64,000 bases of DNA from Limnephilus marmoratus (Eukaryota > Arthropoda > Insecta > Trichoptera > Limnephilidae). Of this stretch, positions 20,656 to 30,905 are shown one piece after another (position 1 is the stretch's first letter; the number at the start of each line of letters is the position of its first letter). The translations under genes were made by a program, and so were the position numbers. The DNA lies in the NCBI GenBank assembly GCA_917880885.1, contig OU862928.1, positions 40,908,962 through 40,972,961 on the forward strand, in the 5' to 3' direction. Below the pieces are notes generated by a model, which had not been told where the DNA came from, did no database searches, and saw only the letters and a list, made by a program, of their open reading frames with translations.

Positions 20656-21966
20656 TTTCTTTTTTTAATTAGGCAATTCACCCTAAAAAGAGTGCTTTAT
20701 TGGCGTCGTACTTAATAACTATCTCTAAAAATAAATCACAGAAATGTATATATGTATTCTTTTTTTAATTGGAAAATTCACCCTAAAAAGAGTGCTTTGT
20801 TGGCGTCGTACTTAATAACTATCTCTAAAAATAAATCATAGAAATGTATATGTATTATTTTTTTAATTAGGCAATTCACCCTAAAAAGAGTGCTTTGTTG
20901 GCGTCGTACTTAATAACTATCTCTAAAAATAAATCACAGAAATGTATATATGTATTCTTTTTTTAAATAGGCAATTCACCCTAAAAAGAGTGCTTTGTTG
21001 GCGTCCTACTTAATAACTATCTCTAAAAATAAATCACAGAAATGTATATATATGTATTCTTTTTTAAATTAGGCAATTCACCCTAAAAAGAGTGCTTTGT
21101 TGGCGTCGTACTTAATAACTATCTCTAAAAATAAATCAGAGAAATGTATATATGTATTCTTTTTTAAATTAGGCAATTCACCCTAAAAAGAGTGCTTTGT
21201 TGGCGTCGTACTTAATAACTATCTCTAAAAATAAATCACAGAAATGTATATATGTATTCTTTTTTTAATTAGGCAATTCACCCTAAAAAGAGTGCTTTGA
21301 TGGCGTCGTACTTAATAACTATCTCTAAAAATAAATCACAGAAATGTATATATGTATTCTTTTTTTTAATTAGGCAATTCACCCTAAAAAGAGTGCTTTG
21401 TTGGCGTCGTACTTAATAACTATCTCGAAAAATAAATCATAGAAATGTATATATGTATTCTTTTTTAATTAGGCAATTCACCCTAAAAAGAGTGCTTTGT
21501 TGGCGTCGTACTTAAGGCTCTGCAACCGGGCCCGAAAAGAAGAAGATGGAGAGATACGAAATTACGAATGTTAGAGGAGAGCGCTAACATTTACAGCGAC
21601 AAAATCGATGCGAAAATGGCGAAAATGTTTAATAAAACACGACTCATTTAAAATAGAGCAAAAATCTTGCGGGCATTATCTTAAACAGCATTTAATGAAA
21701 CGCTGTGAATTTTTTCATACATATTACTTGTAAAATAACTGAAACAAACGTGTTAATAATAATTTTTGGAGCATAATTTGCGATTTTTTTCTTTCGGGGG
21801 AATTTCATATAATTTGCGTTTCGACGCGGGCAAAGTCTAGATATTATATTCAAGAATAACATATATTTTTTTAAGAGCTTTAAAACTTACCGTGTTTAAG
21901 GAAAATATTAAATAAATCGGTACAAATCCGGGTTGCGGGCCCTTAATAACTATCTCTAAAAATGAA
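20656..21966. repeat. About 100 bp satellite, nine units, split by a TTAA element
   Basis: The unit contains AATTCACCCTAAAAAGAGTG, GGCGTCGTACTTAATAACT and AAATGTATATATGTAT. AGTGCTTT occurs at 20691, 20791, 20889, 20989, 21091, 21191, 21291, 21392 and 21491, so the period is 98-102 bp. The last unit is cut at TTAA (21512) and resumes at 21943 with TTAATAACTATCTC. Confidence 0.93.
21516..21942 (+). mobile_element. TTAA element inserted in the satellite
   Basis: 427 bp between duplicated TTAA (21512-21515 and 21943-21946). The uninterrupted satellite unit has a single TTAA at this point, which proves the duplication. The ends GGCTCTGCAACCGGG and the complement of CCGGGTTGCGGGCC are imperfect inverted repeats. 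Related copies on the minus strand lie at 52690 and 53105. TTAA targeting suggests a piggyBac-type enzyme. There is no transposase frame. Confidence 0.82.
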
Positions 21967-22140
21967 TCACACAAATGTACGTATGCGCATAAACCCGAAC
22001 GACTGCACCAAATTGGACAAAGAGGGGGAGGGAGAGGGGGATTGATGGATAAGTGGAGTGAGGAAAGGGAAGGTAGAGGAATGGGTCGAGGGGGAGAGGG
22101 GGGGGGGGGTTGATGGGAGGAGTGGAGTGGGGAGAGGATG
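21967..22140 (+). mobile_element. Helitron-B fragment with G-rich tract
   Basis: GCGCATAAACCCGAACGACT and CACCAAATTGGAC match the Helitron-B segment seen on the other strand near 26970 and 32320. It then runs into G-rich GGGGGAGGGAGAGGGGG, the complement of Helitron-B's C-rich part. Confidence 0.55.
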
Positions 22141-22149
22141 TTTTTGATA

Positions 22150-22400
22150 AACTTGAATAATGAATGAACGAAATGATGAAAGAATGAATGATTGAAAGAT
22201 TTGAAGAATGAAGGAATGAAAGAGTGAAATAATGGAAGAATGAAATAACGAAGGAATGAAAAATTGAAAGAATGAAGAAATGGAGGAATGAGAGTAAGAT
22301 GGAATGAAGGAATGAAATAATTAAAGAAAAAAGGAGTGAAGTGATGAAGTAACCAAGGAATGAAAGAATTAATGAATGATTGAATTAAATAATGAAAGAA
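22150..22400. repeat. GAATGAAA-type polypurine repeat
   Basis: An imperfect 4-8 bp repeat of GAATGAA and AAATGAAG over about 250 bp, almost all purines. Confidence 0.9.
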
Positions 22401-22410
22401 TGAAAAACTT

Positions 22411-22800
22411 TTTTTTCACAAACTCCATACAGGAGGCTATGGGAAAAATAATTATCCTCAGGGCCTGCGTCATTTTTGGGATGCTGTGTGGATGGTCTTT
22501 TTGAGGAAAATAAGTGGTGAATATGGGTCTTGAAAACATCTTGTTGTAGGAGGGAGGAAACACAGAGACCGACAAATCGTTCCACAGCCGAGCTGTTGAA
22601 TTCAAGAACGAATCGTGGAAACGATCTGTTCTCATGTGAGAAATGTCAACCGTGTACATATGTTGGGCGTGCGTTTGGCGTGTTTCCCGATTATACAGTG
22701 ATACTGAAGGGATCAATAACACTGGTTCTTCGGAGCATCTTTCATTGAAATACCGGTAGTACAGCATTCCTGCCTGACGCCTTTGCTCTAAAGATTGTAA
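22411..22800 (-). pseudogene. LINE ORF2 C-terminus and 3' end shared with SINE-B
   Basis: On the minus strand, SLEQRRQAGMLYYRYFNERC continues in frame upstream of the first Met. It is followed by YNRETRQTH, RFHDSFLNSTARLWNDLSV and FPPSYNKMF. This RQ.G.LYYRY / R.TR / SF...TARLWN.L / FP.SYN pattern is the C-terminus of a LINE protein of the Jockey/CR1 assemblage. Just past this the sequence reads CCACACAGCATCCC and GGAGTTTGTG followed by an A-run. It aligns over about 95 bp with the 3' block of SINE-B. The LINE is 5'-truncated. Its 3' end probably recruited the enzyme that moved SINE-B. Confidence 0.82.
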
Positions 22801-23263
22801 TCAGATTGCTAAAATAAAGAGGAATCTATCAAGCGGACCTACTGTTTCTACACAGAGACGAGGGCATTTTTTTAAAAGTATTTTGGGGTTCCAAAAAAGA
22901 GGTGGCTGTCGGGTTAATCGGCGAGTGAGATTGTCTTGATGACAAACTGTCCACTCGCTCAGCAGAGTGGGAAACTGAGGTCGCTGCTAGCGCCAGTAGC
23001 AAGAATAACGACGCCTGCGTGAACTAATTATGTCAGATGTTTGACAGTCGAAATCAGCTGTTTATTGGCAGCTATATTGAAAACATAAATAAACCGATCA
23101 CGAGTTAGAGTGCAGCAAGTGAAGTTGACGATCTTTTAACTTTTTTTCGTAGATAGTCAACAATCTGCTAGTTAGCAAGTAATACGATTACACTGAGCGA
23201 GTTTACTAACAGATAGTGAATTTCCCAGAAAGTAGCTTGAAGTTCACCCAATGTAATTGACTC
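22801..23263. other. No feature recognised
   Basis: More mixed in composition than the surroundings. A stretch at 22960-23110 has no repeat elsewhere in the window and no coding frame. Confidence 0.45.
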
Positions 23264-23985
23264 TTAAGAGCGTTTAACCAGCCAGCGGACGAAAATCCAC
23301 ATTTCGTCGAAAGTTGTTCTTACGATCGTGCAGGGCGGTTACAATGAGAAAGATTAATTATTCTCCGTACCAGCTTTTTAAAATTATAACTCAATATCGA
23401 ATTTATTTCAATCCAAATTAGCTTTAATTTATACCTTCATCCAAAAATGCTGAAAGGCGTGATGATAAAACTATTAAAATAATGTACTTTTTGTAATTAT
23501 TTTTTGATTATAAGTATTTATCATTTTTCAATAATGTCTAAATTTAATAAAAATGTTAAAAAAATCTGTAATATATTAGTTTGTAAGTGCGCAAATAAAT
23601 ACACAAATGGACCAATTTTCGTCAAGAAACACATGTACGTACATATTTTTTAATGATTTTATTGAAACTAAAATTAAAAATCTAAAACATGCGTTCGCTA
23701 GATAATGTATTGATTTATTTTACTGCATGATTATATTATTTGAAATGGGTGTGGTATAATACAAAATCTTTTTTGAAAATTTAACAAATCTGCCAACGAC
23801 CTATGGAATAACCTTATTATACTAAAAATTTTAAAAAAATTCTTAAAATTTATTACATGCGAATGCTAGATAAAAGAACAATCTTTCGAAATCCATTTAT
23901 ATTTTTTTGTGGAAAAGAGTCAATACGTCTAAAATCTGATTTGAAAATGACATATTTCTTGTTATCTCTGGTAATGCCCTCTTAA
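23264..23985 (-). mobile_element. TTAA-flanked nonautonomous DNA transposon, copy 2
   Basis: A reverse-complement copy of 10735-11455, again bounded by TTAA at both ends. Scattered substitutions and short indels separate the two copies. No protein frame. The two lie 12 kb apart in inverted orientation. Confidence 0.78.
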
Positions 23986-24339
23986 TACACCTCGAAAGCC
24001 TAGAAACGTACATAGACCGAGAAAAAATTCAGACACATAAATTGAATCACACGTAATATACTATTCATCCAATCATTTTTATTTTAATCCGGCTCTAGAA
24101 GATTTATTAGCAAGTACCTATTTTTAAGGTCGCCAATACGAAGGAACATAATTGTTTTGCATTCTTACAATTTTAATGTGTTTTTTCTAATATGGAAAAA
24201 CTAGTTTCCATATTTTAATGTGTATACCGAATCCTTCTGAGGTCAGGCTTTGATTTAGAAACTTTTTGTTTGATAGGTTTTCAATATGAAATAAAATAAA
24301 CATCACGATTATTAATTATTAATATTATCATCATCATCA
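23986..24339. other. No feature recognised
   Basis: AT-rich spacer. CATCATCAT run at the right end. Confidence 0.45.
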
Positions 24340-24690
24340 TTCTCTCTCTCTGGTTTCAATCCTGTTTCATCTATTCGTTTCTTCCACTCTTCCCTGTCTT
24401 GTGCGGCTCTTTTGAAGTCTGCATATGATAAGCAGCGCACGTCCACCACCAGGTCCTCACTCTCGGCGTGGGCGTCCCCTAGCGTTTGTCCCTTTGGTCA
24501 TACCCTCCATTATGGCATGCAAGAGGCCTTCTTGTCTTATTGCATGGCCGATCCATCCTGCGCGCCTTTCGGACAAGATCCTGAGCAGGTGCCTTCCTCC
24601 TTCGATTCTTTGGAGAACCTCCTCATTTGTGATGTGGTCTCTCCAGGAAATTCCTAGTAGTATTCTATAGGACCACATCTCAAAAGCCTC
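24340..24690 (-). pseudogene. RTE-type LINE fragment
   Basis: A minus-strand frame at 24457-24678 reads MWSYRILLGISWRDHITNEE, HLLRILSERRAGWIGHAIRQ and NARGRPRRE. The W..R.LL.ISW.DHITNEE / W.GH..R / GRPR series matches the region after RT in RTE-type elements. It is a different subfamily from 13800. The frame breaks after the GRPR motif, and the 3' part continues to about 24340. There is no catalytic core. Confidence 0.8.
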
Positions 24691-24715
24691 CGTTTATCTA
24701 GTATATATTTATCAT

Positions 24716-25235
24716 TACATAGTATAAAATATAAAGTAAGAAGTCGCTCAAAATGTACGTGCGCGTTAATCTTTTAAACTACCAACGGATTTTCATACAG
24801 TTTTCACCAATAGATAGAGTGATTGAAGAGGAATGTTTATATGTATAATACATGTGAATTATATTAGAGAAAAGCCGAGAAATTCAAAGAAAACGTATTT
24901 TTGTGCGATTTACAACGGCTGGCGGGCCGTACTATAGTCACTTTTGAAATTCGTTCTATGGAAGAAATTGAAAAATAGATATCCTAGAGTAAGTAGGTAT
25001 TTGATTTTCCCTTTTCAAATATACAGTGTTGCATTGCAAGCATTGTATAATTAGTGGCGAGTTAATTAGTTTATATGTATAATACATGCTTATTACAGTA
25101 GAGAAAAGCCGATAAATTCAAATATTCAATTCAGGTAGCGGGCAGCGGGCATCTGGCAAGCGGGTGGTGTGAATTTTATAAAGATAATGGCGTTGTGTTT
25201 CGTTAGCCACAGCAACGTGTGGCCGGGTCTGTTAG
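24716..25235 (+). mobile_element. Helitron-A copy, uninterrupted
   Basis: Starts near TCATTACATAGTATAAAATA, contains TTAATCTTTTAAACTACC (the empty site used by the Harbinger element at 44474) and ends GCCACAGCAACG...CCGGGTCTGTTAG then T. The terminal CTAG is TTAG here. Nonautonomous. Confidence 0.68.
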
Positions 25236-25789
25236 TTATTAATAAAACCATTGGTAAAGTTTCAAAAAGCGTTCAAAGGCACCTTTTCGCAAGTTCACAA
25301 TCAGATCTAAACTAATATAGGCTGGCCCTATCAGCGCATATGTTATATCAAGTCAATAATATGTTCCGTTTATTACACCAGACTCATGTGTTCTCTTTTG
25401 GGACCAATTCGTATAGGTATCGTAGAAATCGTTGTGTCTCCCTTACTATCATAATTAGAAATATGACTTAAACGGAGTTAGAAATAAAAAATACTACGCT
25501 TTATATTAAAATCAACAACAAAATGTACACGTTTATGAACCCAAAGTTAAGTTTTTTCATTAATTATTTTTTGATGAAACGCTAAAAAACGTTTATAATA
25601 ATTTGCCTAATAAAATATGTTTGTTTTTTTTCAGTTAGATTATATATAGGTATATTTATAGTATCTAGTATTTTCAGTTTAGAAACTGTAAGCCATTTTT
25701 AAAAAAAAAATTATGATTGCATTCAAAATTTTTGTATTTCAAAAATGGTATGTTTATTTCGAATTACAAAATTTGAAATCTTCTTCTTC
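25236..25789. other. No feature recognised
   Basis: AT-rich with A- and T-runs. Confidence 0.45.
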
Positions 25790-26002
25790 TTCTGGTAGAA
25801 GAAGTCGAGGACGCCCAAGTGAATCAGATACTTGAGTCGGGCCATGTCAAGAGTCAGAATAATAGAAGAGAATATATGAGACGTTGTATGAATGTAATCG
25901 AGGCAAGGAATGTGTGCCAAGACCGGGATGTTTGGCGGTCCGTCCTCTCTGCCTACCCCTGCGGGGAAACGGTGTGATGGTTAGTTAGTTAGTTAGTTGA
26001 AA
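25790..26002 (+). mobile_element. RTE-TTAG LINE, 3' end with tail
   Basis: Starts within GGTAGAAGAAGTCGAGGACG and ends GATGGTTAGTTAGTTAGTTAG. It aligns with 16990-17215. Only the last ~200 bp remain. Confidence 0.75.
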
Positions 26003-26124
26003 TCTTTCAAAAACTGATTTTAGTTTTCGGATGCATTCAGAATATTCCATTTATTGGATTTTATTGCAAAGCGGAAATATTTTGACCATCCGACAAAATA
26101 TACTCGAGGCCTGAGGGGTGAATG

Positions 26125-26400
26125 TGAATACTGAACAAGACCTGCTCCTGGAGCCGGAAGTGGTAAAGAGGAATGTGGTATTCAAATCTGGGCACCAAAC
26201 ACGGCTGAAGCAATTTCAAGCAACGTTTTAAATCTGAAAGGTGTTACCAGGGCGATACTGAGAGTATCTTCCACTCTGGAACGTGCCACAAATATACTAT
26301 ATATTATTTTAAATGAATTAATTGTGAAATAACACAAATTAATCAAATAAAATCTATTTGGACATTACGGAATTCGATCCCGCGACCTTCGTGATCTAAA
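26125..26400 (-). mobile_element. SINE-A (minus), partial
   Basis: Body CAAACACGGCTGAAG, TCTTCCACTCTGGAACGTGC and the AT-rich segment up to CGGAATTCGATCCCGCGACC, a decayed box B. The tail half is degraded. Confidence 0.7.
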
Positions 26401-26509
26401 TAATAAATTGTGAAAGCACAGGACCCAAAAACTCCCCCCCCCCCCCCCGCTAGTGGAACCACCCCATAAGAATGCTTTAGCTACGTCCTTCTATTTATCT
26501 ATCTACCTA

Positions 26510-27031
26510 CTAGCTGGTACCCGGCATGCGTTGCTATGCCTTTTAATAAAGAAATTGTTTCTCCCTGCGTGTCCTTTCCCATTTGTTCTGTTCCCCTTCC
26601 ACCTCCCCTTCCTCTCCCGCGTCCCCTTCCCTTCTCGCGTTCCCACTCCGCCACATCCACCTTCCCTCTCCAGACTCCTCTCCCACCCTTCCCCCGTCCC
26701 GCAAACCCCCCTCCCGAGTTTTCCTCCCCCCTCCCAGGTTCCCATCCCCCCTCCCAGGTTCCCGTCCCCCCCTCCCAGGTTCCCGTCCCCCCCTCCCTGG
26801 ATCCCCCTCCCCCCTCCAGCATTCCATACATTCAGTTTTCAAACAACTCTCGCGCCACCTATTGCAATTTTTTTATACAAATTTCATGATGCCAAAGCTC
26901 ACCAGTAGTTTTATACAAACCTCGTCCAGACAATAACGAACACAAAAAACAAAGAATTATCCAATTTGGTGCAGTCGGTTGGAAGTTATGCGCGTACATA
27001 CATTTCGGCGATTCATTTTTATTTATATAGA
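26510..27031 (-). mobile_element. Helitron-B copy
   Basis: On the plus strand it begins CTAGCTGGTACCCGGCATGC and ends TTTTATTTATATAGA, so the element reads from TC at 27031 to CTAG at 26510, between A and T. It contains a ~300 bp C-rich tract (G-rich on the element strand) built of CCCCTCCCAGGTTCCC-like units, then GCAATTTTTTTATACAAATT and GTGCAGTCGG. Frames on all strands across the tract are composition artefacts. Nonautonomous. Confidence 0.72.
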
Positions 27032-27064
27032 TTTATATAGATAGATGGATAGATAGATAGATAG
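27032..27064. repeat. (GATA)n microsatellite
   Basis: ATAGATAGATGGATAGATAG next to the Helitron 5' end. Confidence 0.85.
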
Positions 27065-27292
27065 ATTTAAGATGTATATAGATTAATATAAAGGAGAATG
27101 TCTGTGACGGGATGGAAGCTGCGTGGCGGGCACCGGGAAACCGGTGTTTATTTGATTTTTATACAAATTTACAGTTTTATTCCTAGATTGATGAAATTTT
27201 GCACACATGACCCTCAAAACAAGAGGAAGATCAATGTCTAAGTCTGATTTAAAAAACTCTGTGGGGACAACGGGCAACGCCTGGGAAACTAG
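27065..27292 (+). mobile_element. Helitron-like fragment ending CTAG
   Basis: AAAGGAGAATGTCTGTGACG to GGGCAACGCCTGGGAAACTAG, followed by T. The 3' end fits a Helitron. The 5' end is not certain. Confidence 0.5.
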
Positions 27293-27293
27293 T

Positions 27294-27992
27294 AACATAT
27301 TTTCTATAAATACAGACAAGAGCGCTCTAGCGAGGTGTAACATAAAAACACAAAAATAATTTTATAAACTAGATTTCAACGGAAATAAATTGGTCATCTT
27401 CTACCAATAACATTAGTCATAACTTAGCTTTCAAAATGGAGAAATTAACCTCAATATCCTAGTTAATCATCAACCTTTTAGTGCTTTGTACTGTAAAGGA
27501 AAACGCACAATTCCGCTTTCAAAGAGGTAATAATGCACACCTTTCCATTAAATTTAACTTTACCTGCTCTTGCAAATAATTCTCTATGAATAATACCATA
27601 GATAAACAGCAGAGTAGAAATGCGTATTCACCATTCATTTTCCACTCATTAGAGAAACTATTGCAAGAATTTTCTTGGTCCGTCTGGCTTTCTGCAGTAA
27701 TTACTGTCTTAAATTCCCTGAAGCATGGAATGTGCTATTAAAATTAGATGTTATGTGAAAAAATTATAATATTATTTACTGTTCTCCATATTGATTGGAG
27801 TGGAAATTTTGCATATGCATACGTAATAATATTGTTAATAAACATGGCTAATTAAGTTTGCAATATTAAATAAAATCGGATATATTTATCCGAGACACTG
27901 TTATCTAGGTTACAAACCGGTTCTTAGAATACTTGTTTTCAATGAAAAAGGTAGTTGCCAATAAAATGGAAAAAAAAAATCGTTATTTGTTT
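27294..27992. other. No feature recognised
   Basis: AT-rich. No shared repeats or frames. Confidence 0.45.
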
Positions 27993-28085
27993 TTGGGGTG
28001 TTATGCCGTGTTGCGCTACCTCCTTCTTTAGCCAACGTTTCGGACAGCGTTGCAGTGTCCATCATCAGGGCAGATCCGGTAGACG
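27993..28085 (-). mobile_element. Penelope-type terminal repeat fragment
   Basis: GGGGTGTTATGCCGTGTTGC, AGCCAACGTTTCGGACAGCG, CATCATCAGGG. Reverse complement of the block at 7592. Confidence 0.55.
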
Positions 28086-28199
28086 AGTTTGGCCGTGAAA
28101 ATCTTAAAACGTATCTTGGAAAAAAAATTAATCGAAGATAGTATTGTTAATTCTAAAATTTTAAATAATATGAGATTGACAATTATGGCGTTCAAATAA

Positions 28200-28290
28200 G
28201 AGGTGGCAGTAGCCGAATTGGTAAGGCGTTTGTCCCGGTAAGACGAGAGGTTCTAGGATCGAGTTCCGTCGCGACAGTTATCTTTTTATT
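28200..28290 (+). repeat. tRNA-like SINE head
   Basis: Box A-like TAGCCGAATTGGTAAGGCG and box B-like GGTTCTAGGATCGAGTTCC are spaced as in a tRNA with a variable loop. The acceptor stem does not pair, so this is a SINE head or tRNA pseudogene. Confidence 0.5.
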
Positions 28291-28393
28291 TTTCTGTGTC
28301 TTGTTTTCTTTCGTATTTTAGTTTAATTTTAGTGTTATAATATATTCTTCTTAAATGATAAAAAATTCTATTTAAGTAAATAATAATATATTA

Positions 28394-28740
28394 TCTTATA
28401 TATATAAAAATCTTGCGTCACGATGTTTGTTCGAGATAAACTCCGAAACGACTTAACCGATTTTAATTAAAGTTGGCTTACTGTGTGTAATTTGGTCCAA
28501 CTTAAAAGATAGGATAGTTTTTATCTCGATTATTGATCTGAATTTTTATTATTGCAAATTAAATGTTTGTTATAGAACAATGCTTTGTAATTATGTATTT
28601 GTAAGTTCCATAAGTTTCTAACAGATGGCGGTGTGAGTTTATTTATAGACACAACATTTCGATATTTGGGTTGGGTAACCATCCAGTAGATGGCGTTGTG
28701 TTTCGTTGGCCACAGCAACGCGTGTGTCAAGGTCAGCTAG
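28394..28740 (+). mobile_element. Helitron-like element, complete ends
   Basis: From TCTTATATATATAAAAATC to GCCACAGCAACGCG...GGTCAGCTAG, with A before and T after. 347 bp. The middle carries GATAAACTCCGAAACGACTT. TC start, CTAG end and A/T flank are the complete Helitron signature. No Rep/helicase frame. Confidence 0.78.
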
Positions 28741-28747
28741 TTATTTT

Positions 28748-28945
28748 ATATGTGAATATAGCTCAAGAATCCCAACTATTCCCATTTAAGCCAGTGAGAC
28801 AATAGCATCCCCTATTGGGGTATTTTGTGAGACTAAAGGTAATGGGAGGGGAAGGAGACGGGTTAGAGGTAAGAGATGGCGGTAGAGGAAGGTGGGGAAG
28901 TACCTGGCCATTCAGATCTGGTCACCAAATATGGATAAAGCCATT
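28748..28945 (-). mobile_element. SINE-A (minus), partial
   Basis: Includes CAAGAATCCCAACTATTCCC, a diverged core CCCCTATTGGGG and TACCTGGCCATTCAGATCTG. Diverged copy. Confidence 0.68.
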
Positions 28946-28954
28946 TCACGCAAA

Positions 28955-29060
28955 CTTTTTTGTTGTTTTTGCTGAGGTTTGAACCTCCTTCCCATTGATT
29001 AGAATCAACCGCATTACCTATCTTGAAAATTCCGATTTTTAAAACCGACATTTATTTCGC
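28955..29060 (-). repeat. SINE-C, tRNA-like repeat
   Basis: The minus strand reads GGAGGTTCAAACCTCAGC, a box B-like motif. The flank AAAACCGACATTTATTTCGC recurs near 49130 beside a tandem pair of the same repeat. Probable tRNA-derived SINE. Confidence 0.45.
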
Positions 29061-29268
29061 ATATAAAGTGCATTAATTTATTATATTTGAATAAGAATGC
29101 GTAAAATGTCCGTGAGTTTTTGCGTGATTGCCTCCAAAATCTGATAGAATGCATTGTCATCGGTAATAAGTCTATCTGCTGAGTTTCAGCAAGATGGGAT
29201 GTCGGGAAGTGGGTTATTAGTCAAACCAACATAAGTGAAATTCAAATAGGTAAAGGTAAAAAATACAA

Positions 29269-29427
29269 GTGTGCAGTTCACACGCGTTTTTCAAGGGTGG
29301 AGAGGCTAAAAAACACCGCACGAAGAGGAGACCTAACATTCTTTCTCATTCTCTCGCAAGCTAAATCCTATGGATGTATAATGTATCTTTTTCGTTTCAA
29401 CGAGTTTCAACTTTTTCACTTCAAAAG
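29269..29427 (+). mobile_element. Family M element
   Basis: GTGTGCAGTTCACACGCG to TTTTTCACTTCAAAAG with TCTCATTCTCTCGCAAGCTA inside. The left TIR region is shortened compared with 40608. Confidence 0.7.
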
Positions 29428-29429
29428 TT

Positions 29430-30118
29430 GTCGAAGTTATTGGTAATTTCTGGGAATGTTTGCACTCTTGGAAATAACGTACCTATTTCAATAATAATTA
29501 GGGAACATAATTGACTGCAAAGAAAATCTCAGAAATGCAAGAAAACTGCACATGGATTTCCCACTAATTTGCAATCGTTGAATAGAATTAGGTTTAGCCA
29601 GTTCATTTTTATTACATGACCATTGTAACACTAATTGCTTATTGTGTAGAAATAATAGTTCTTACCTTTAGTACCTAATTACTAAATTTAGCTTTACACA
29701 GTACCAGTAGTTATGCATGGTCAAGGAAAAATCGTTTAACCTTGTCAACGCCGCGTGCCCATCGCGTAACATCCACCATTGCAGTTATTAACTTCATTGC
29801 AAAAAGGCAACGTTGCAATTTGCAATGTCACGTGTTTCGGAAAACTAACTGTCATGTGTAATTATGACTGTCATTATTATTAACGACTCTATACTGAAGC
29901 CGCACAACTCGTAAATATACCTGTTTTTTTTATTTTAATTTGTTATTATACCTGTTGTTTTAATTGAGTTTATTTATGAATTATTTTATGGGGAAAATGT
30001 TTTGAACTGAAACCAAAGAGAGAAATTAATTTAGGTTTAAAACCATTTTTAAAACACTGCATTAAACTCAGAATGGTCCGAAGCTGGTGGGACAGTCTCG
30101 ACGCCTATTTTTTTTTTT
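29430..30118. other. No feature recognised
   Basis: AT-rich unique sequence. Confidence 0.45.
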
Positions 30119-30366
30119 GCATGAATACCACACAAGATTCCCAACTGCTCCCGTCTGAAGCCAGTGAGACTATGGCATCCCCAATTGGGGTATGTTGTGA
30201 GGCTGAAGGTAGTGGGGAGGGGAGGGAGATAGGGAAGAGGAAGGTGGGGAAGTACCTGGCTGTTCAGATCTGGTCACCAAACACGGCTAATGCCATTTCA
30301 AGCAACGTTTCAATTCTGAATGGTGATCTTACACCAGGACGATACTGAGAGTATCTTCCACTCTGA
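30119..30366 (-). mobile_element. SINE-A (minus), first of a direct pair
   Basis: From ATGAATACCACACAAGATTC through CCCCAATTGGGG to GAGAGTATCTTCCACTCTG, where it joins the next copy. Both copies share the same variants, so they are a local duplication or a dimer. Confidence 0.8.
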
Positions 30367-30660
30367 TTGCATGAATACCACACAAGAGTCCCAACTGCTC
30401 CCGTCTGAAGCCAGTGAGACTATGGCTTCCCCAATTGGGGTATGTTGTGAGGCTGAAGGTAGTAGGGAGGGGAAGGAGATAGGGAAGAGGAAGGTGAGGA
30501 AGTACCTGGCTGTTCAGATCTGGTCACCAAACACGGCTAATGCCATTTCAAGCAACGTTTCAATTCTGAATGGTGGTCTTACACTAGGACGATACTGAGA
30601 GTATCTTCCACTCTGGAACGTGCCTCAAATATACTATATATTATTTTTAATTAATAAATT
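30367..30660 (-). mobile_element. SINE-A (minus), second of a direct pair
   Basis: Starts ATTGCATGAATACCACACAA and continues past the first copy's end into GTGCCTCAAATATACTATAT. Very similar to its neighbour. Confidence 0.8.
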
Positions 30661-30679
30661 GTGAATTTTTTCCTGACTT

Positions 30680-30905
30680 AGGTTAGGTTCCTAACTAACT
30701 AACTAACCGTGACGACATTTCCCCGCAGTGATAGGCAGAGAGTACACACCTTCCAAACAACTCGATCGTGGCACACTCTTTACCTCATTCACATTCATAG
30801 AACGTATCATACACACTCTTCTATTATTTTGACTCTTGGCATGGCCTGACTCAAGTATCTGATTCACTTGACCGGCCAGGTCCCTCGGGTGTCCCCGACT
30901 TCTTG
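30680..30905 (-). mobile_element. RTE-TTAG LINE, 3' end with tail
   Basis: CTAACTAACTAACC on the plus strand is the (TTAG)n tail. Then GATAGGCAGAGAGTACACAC and CTCAAGTATCTGATTCACTT match the complement of 25800-26000. Confidence 0.75.

Noticed and set aside
26453..26936. Proline- or glycine-rich frames on both strands
   Set aside because: All lie in the C-rich tract of Helitron-B; six frames stay open together, a composition effect. The same holds at 31773-32381 and 51431-52333.
28200..28290. tRNA gene
   Set aside because: Boxes A and B are present, but the acceptor stem does not pair; better explained as a SINE head.
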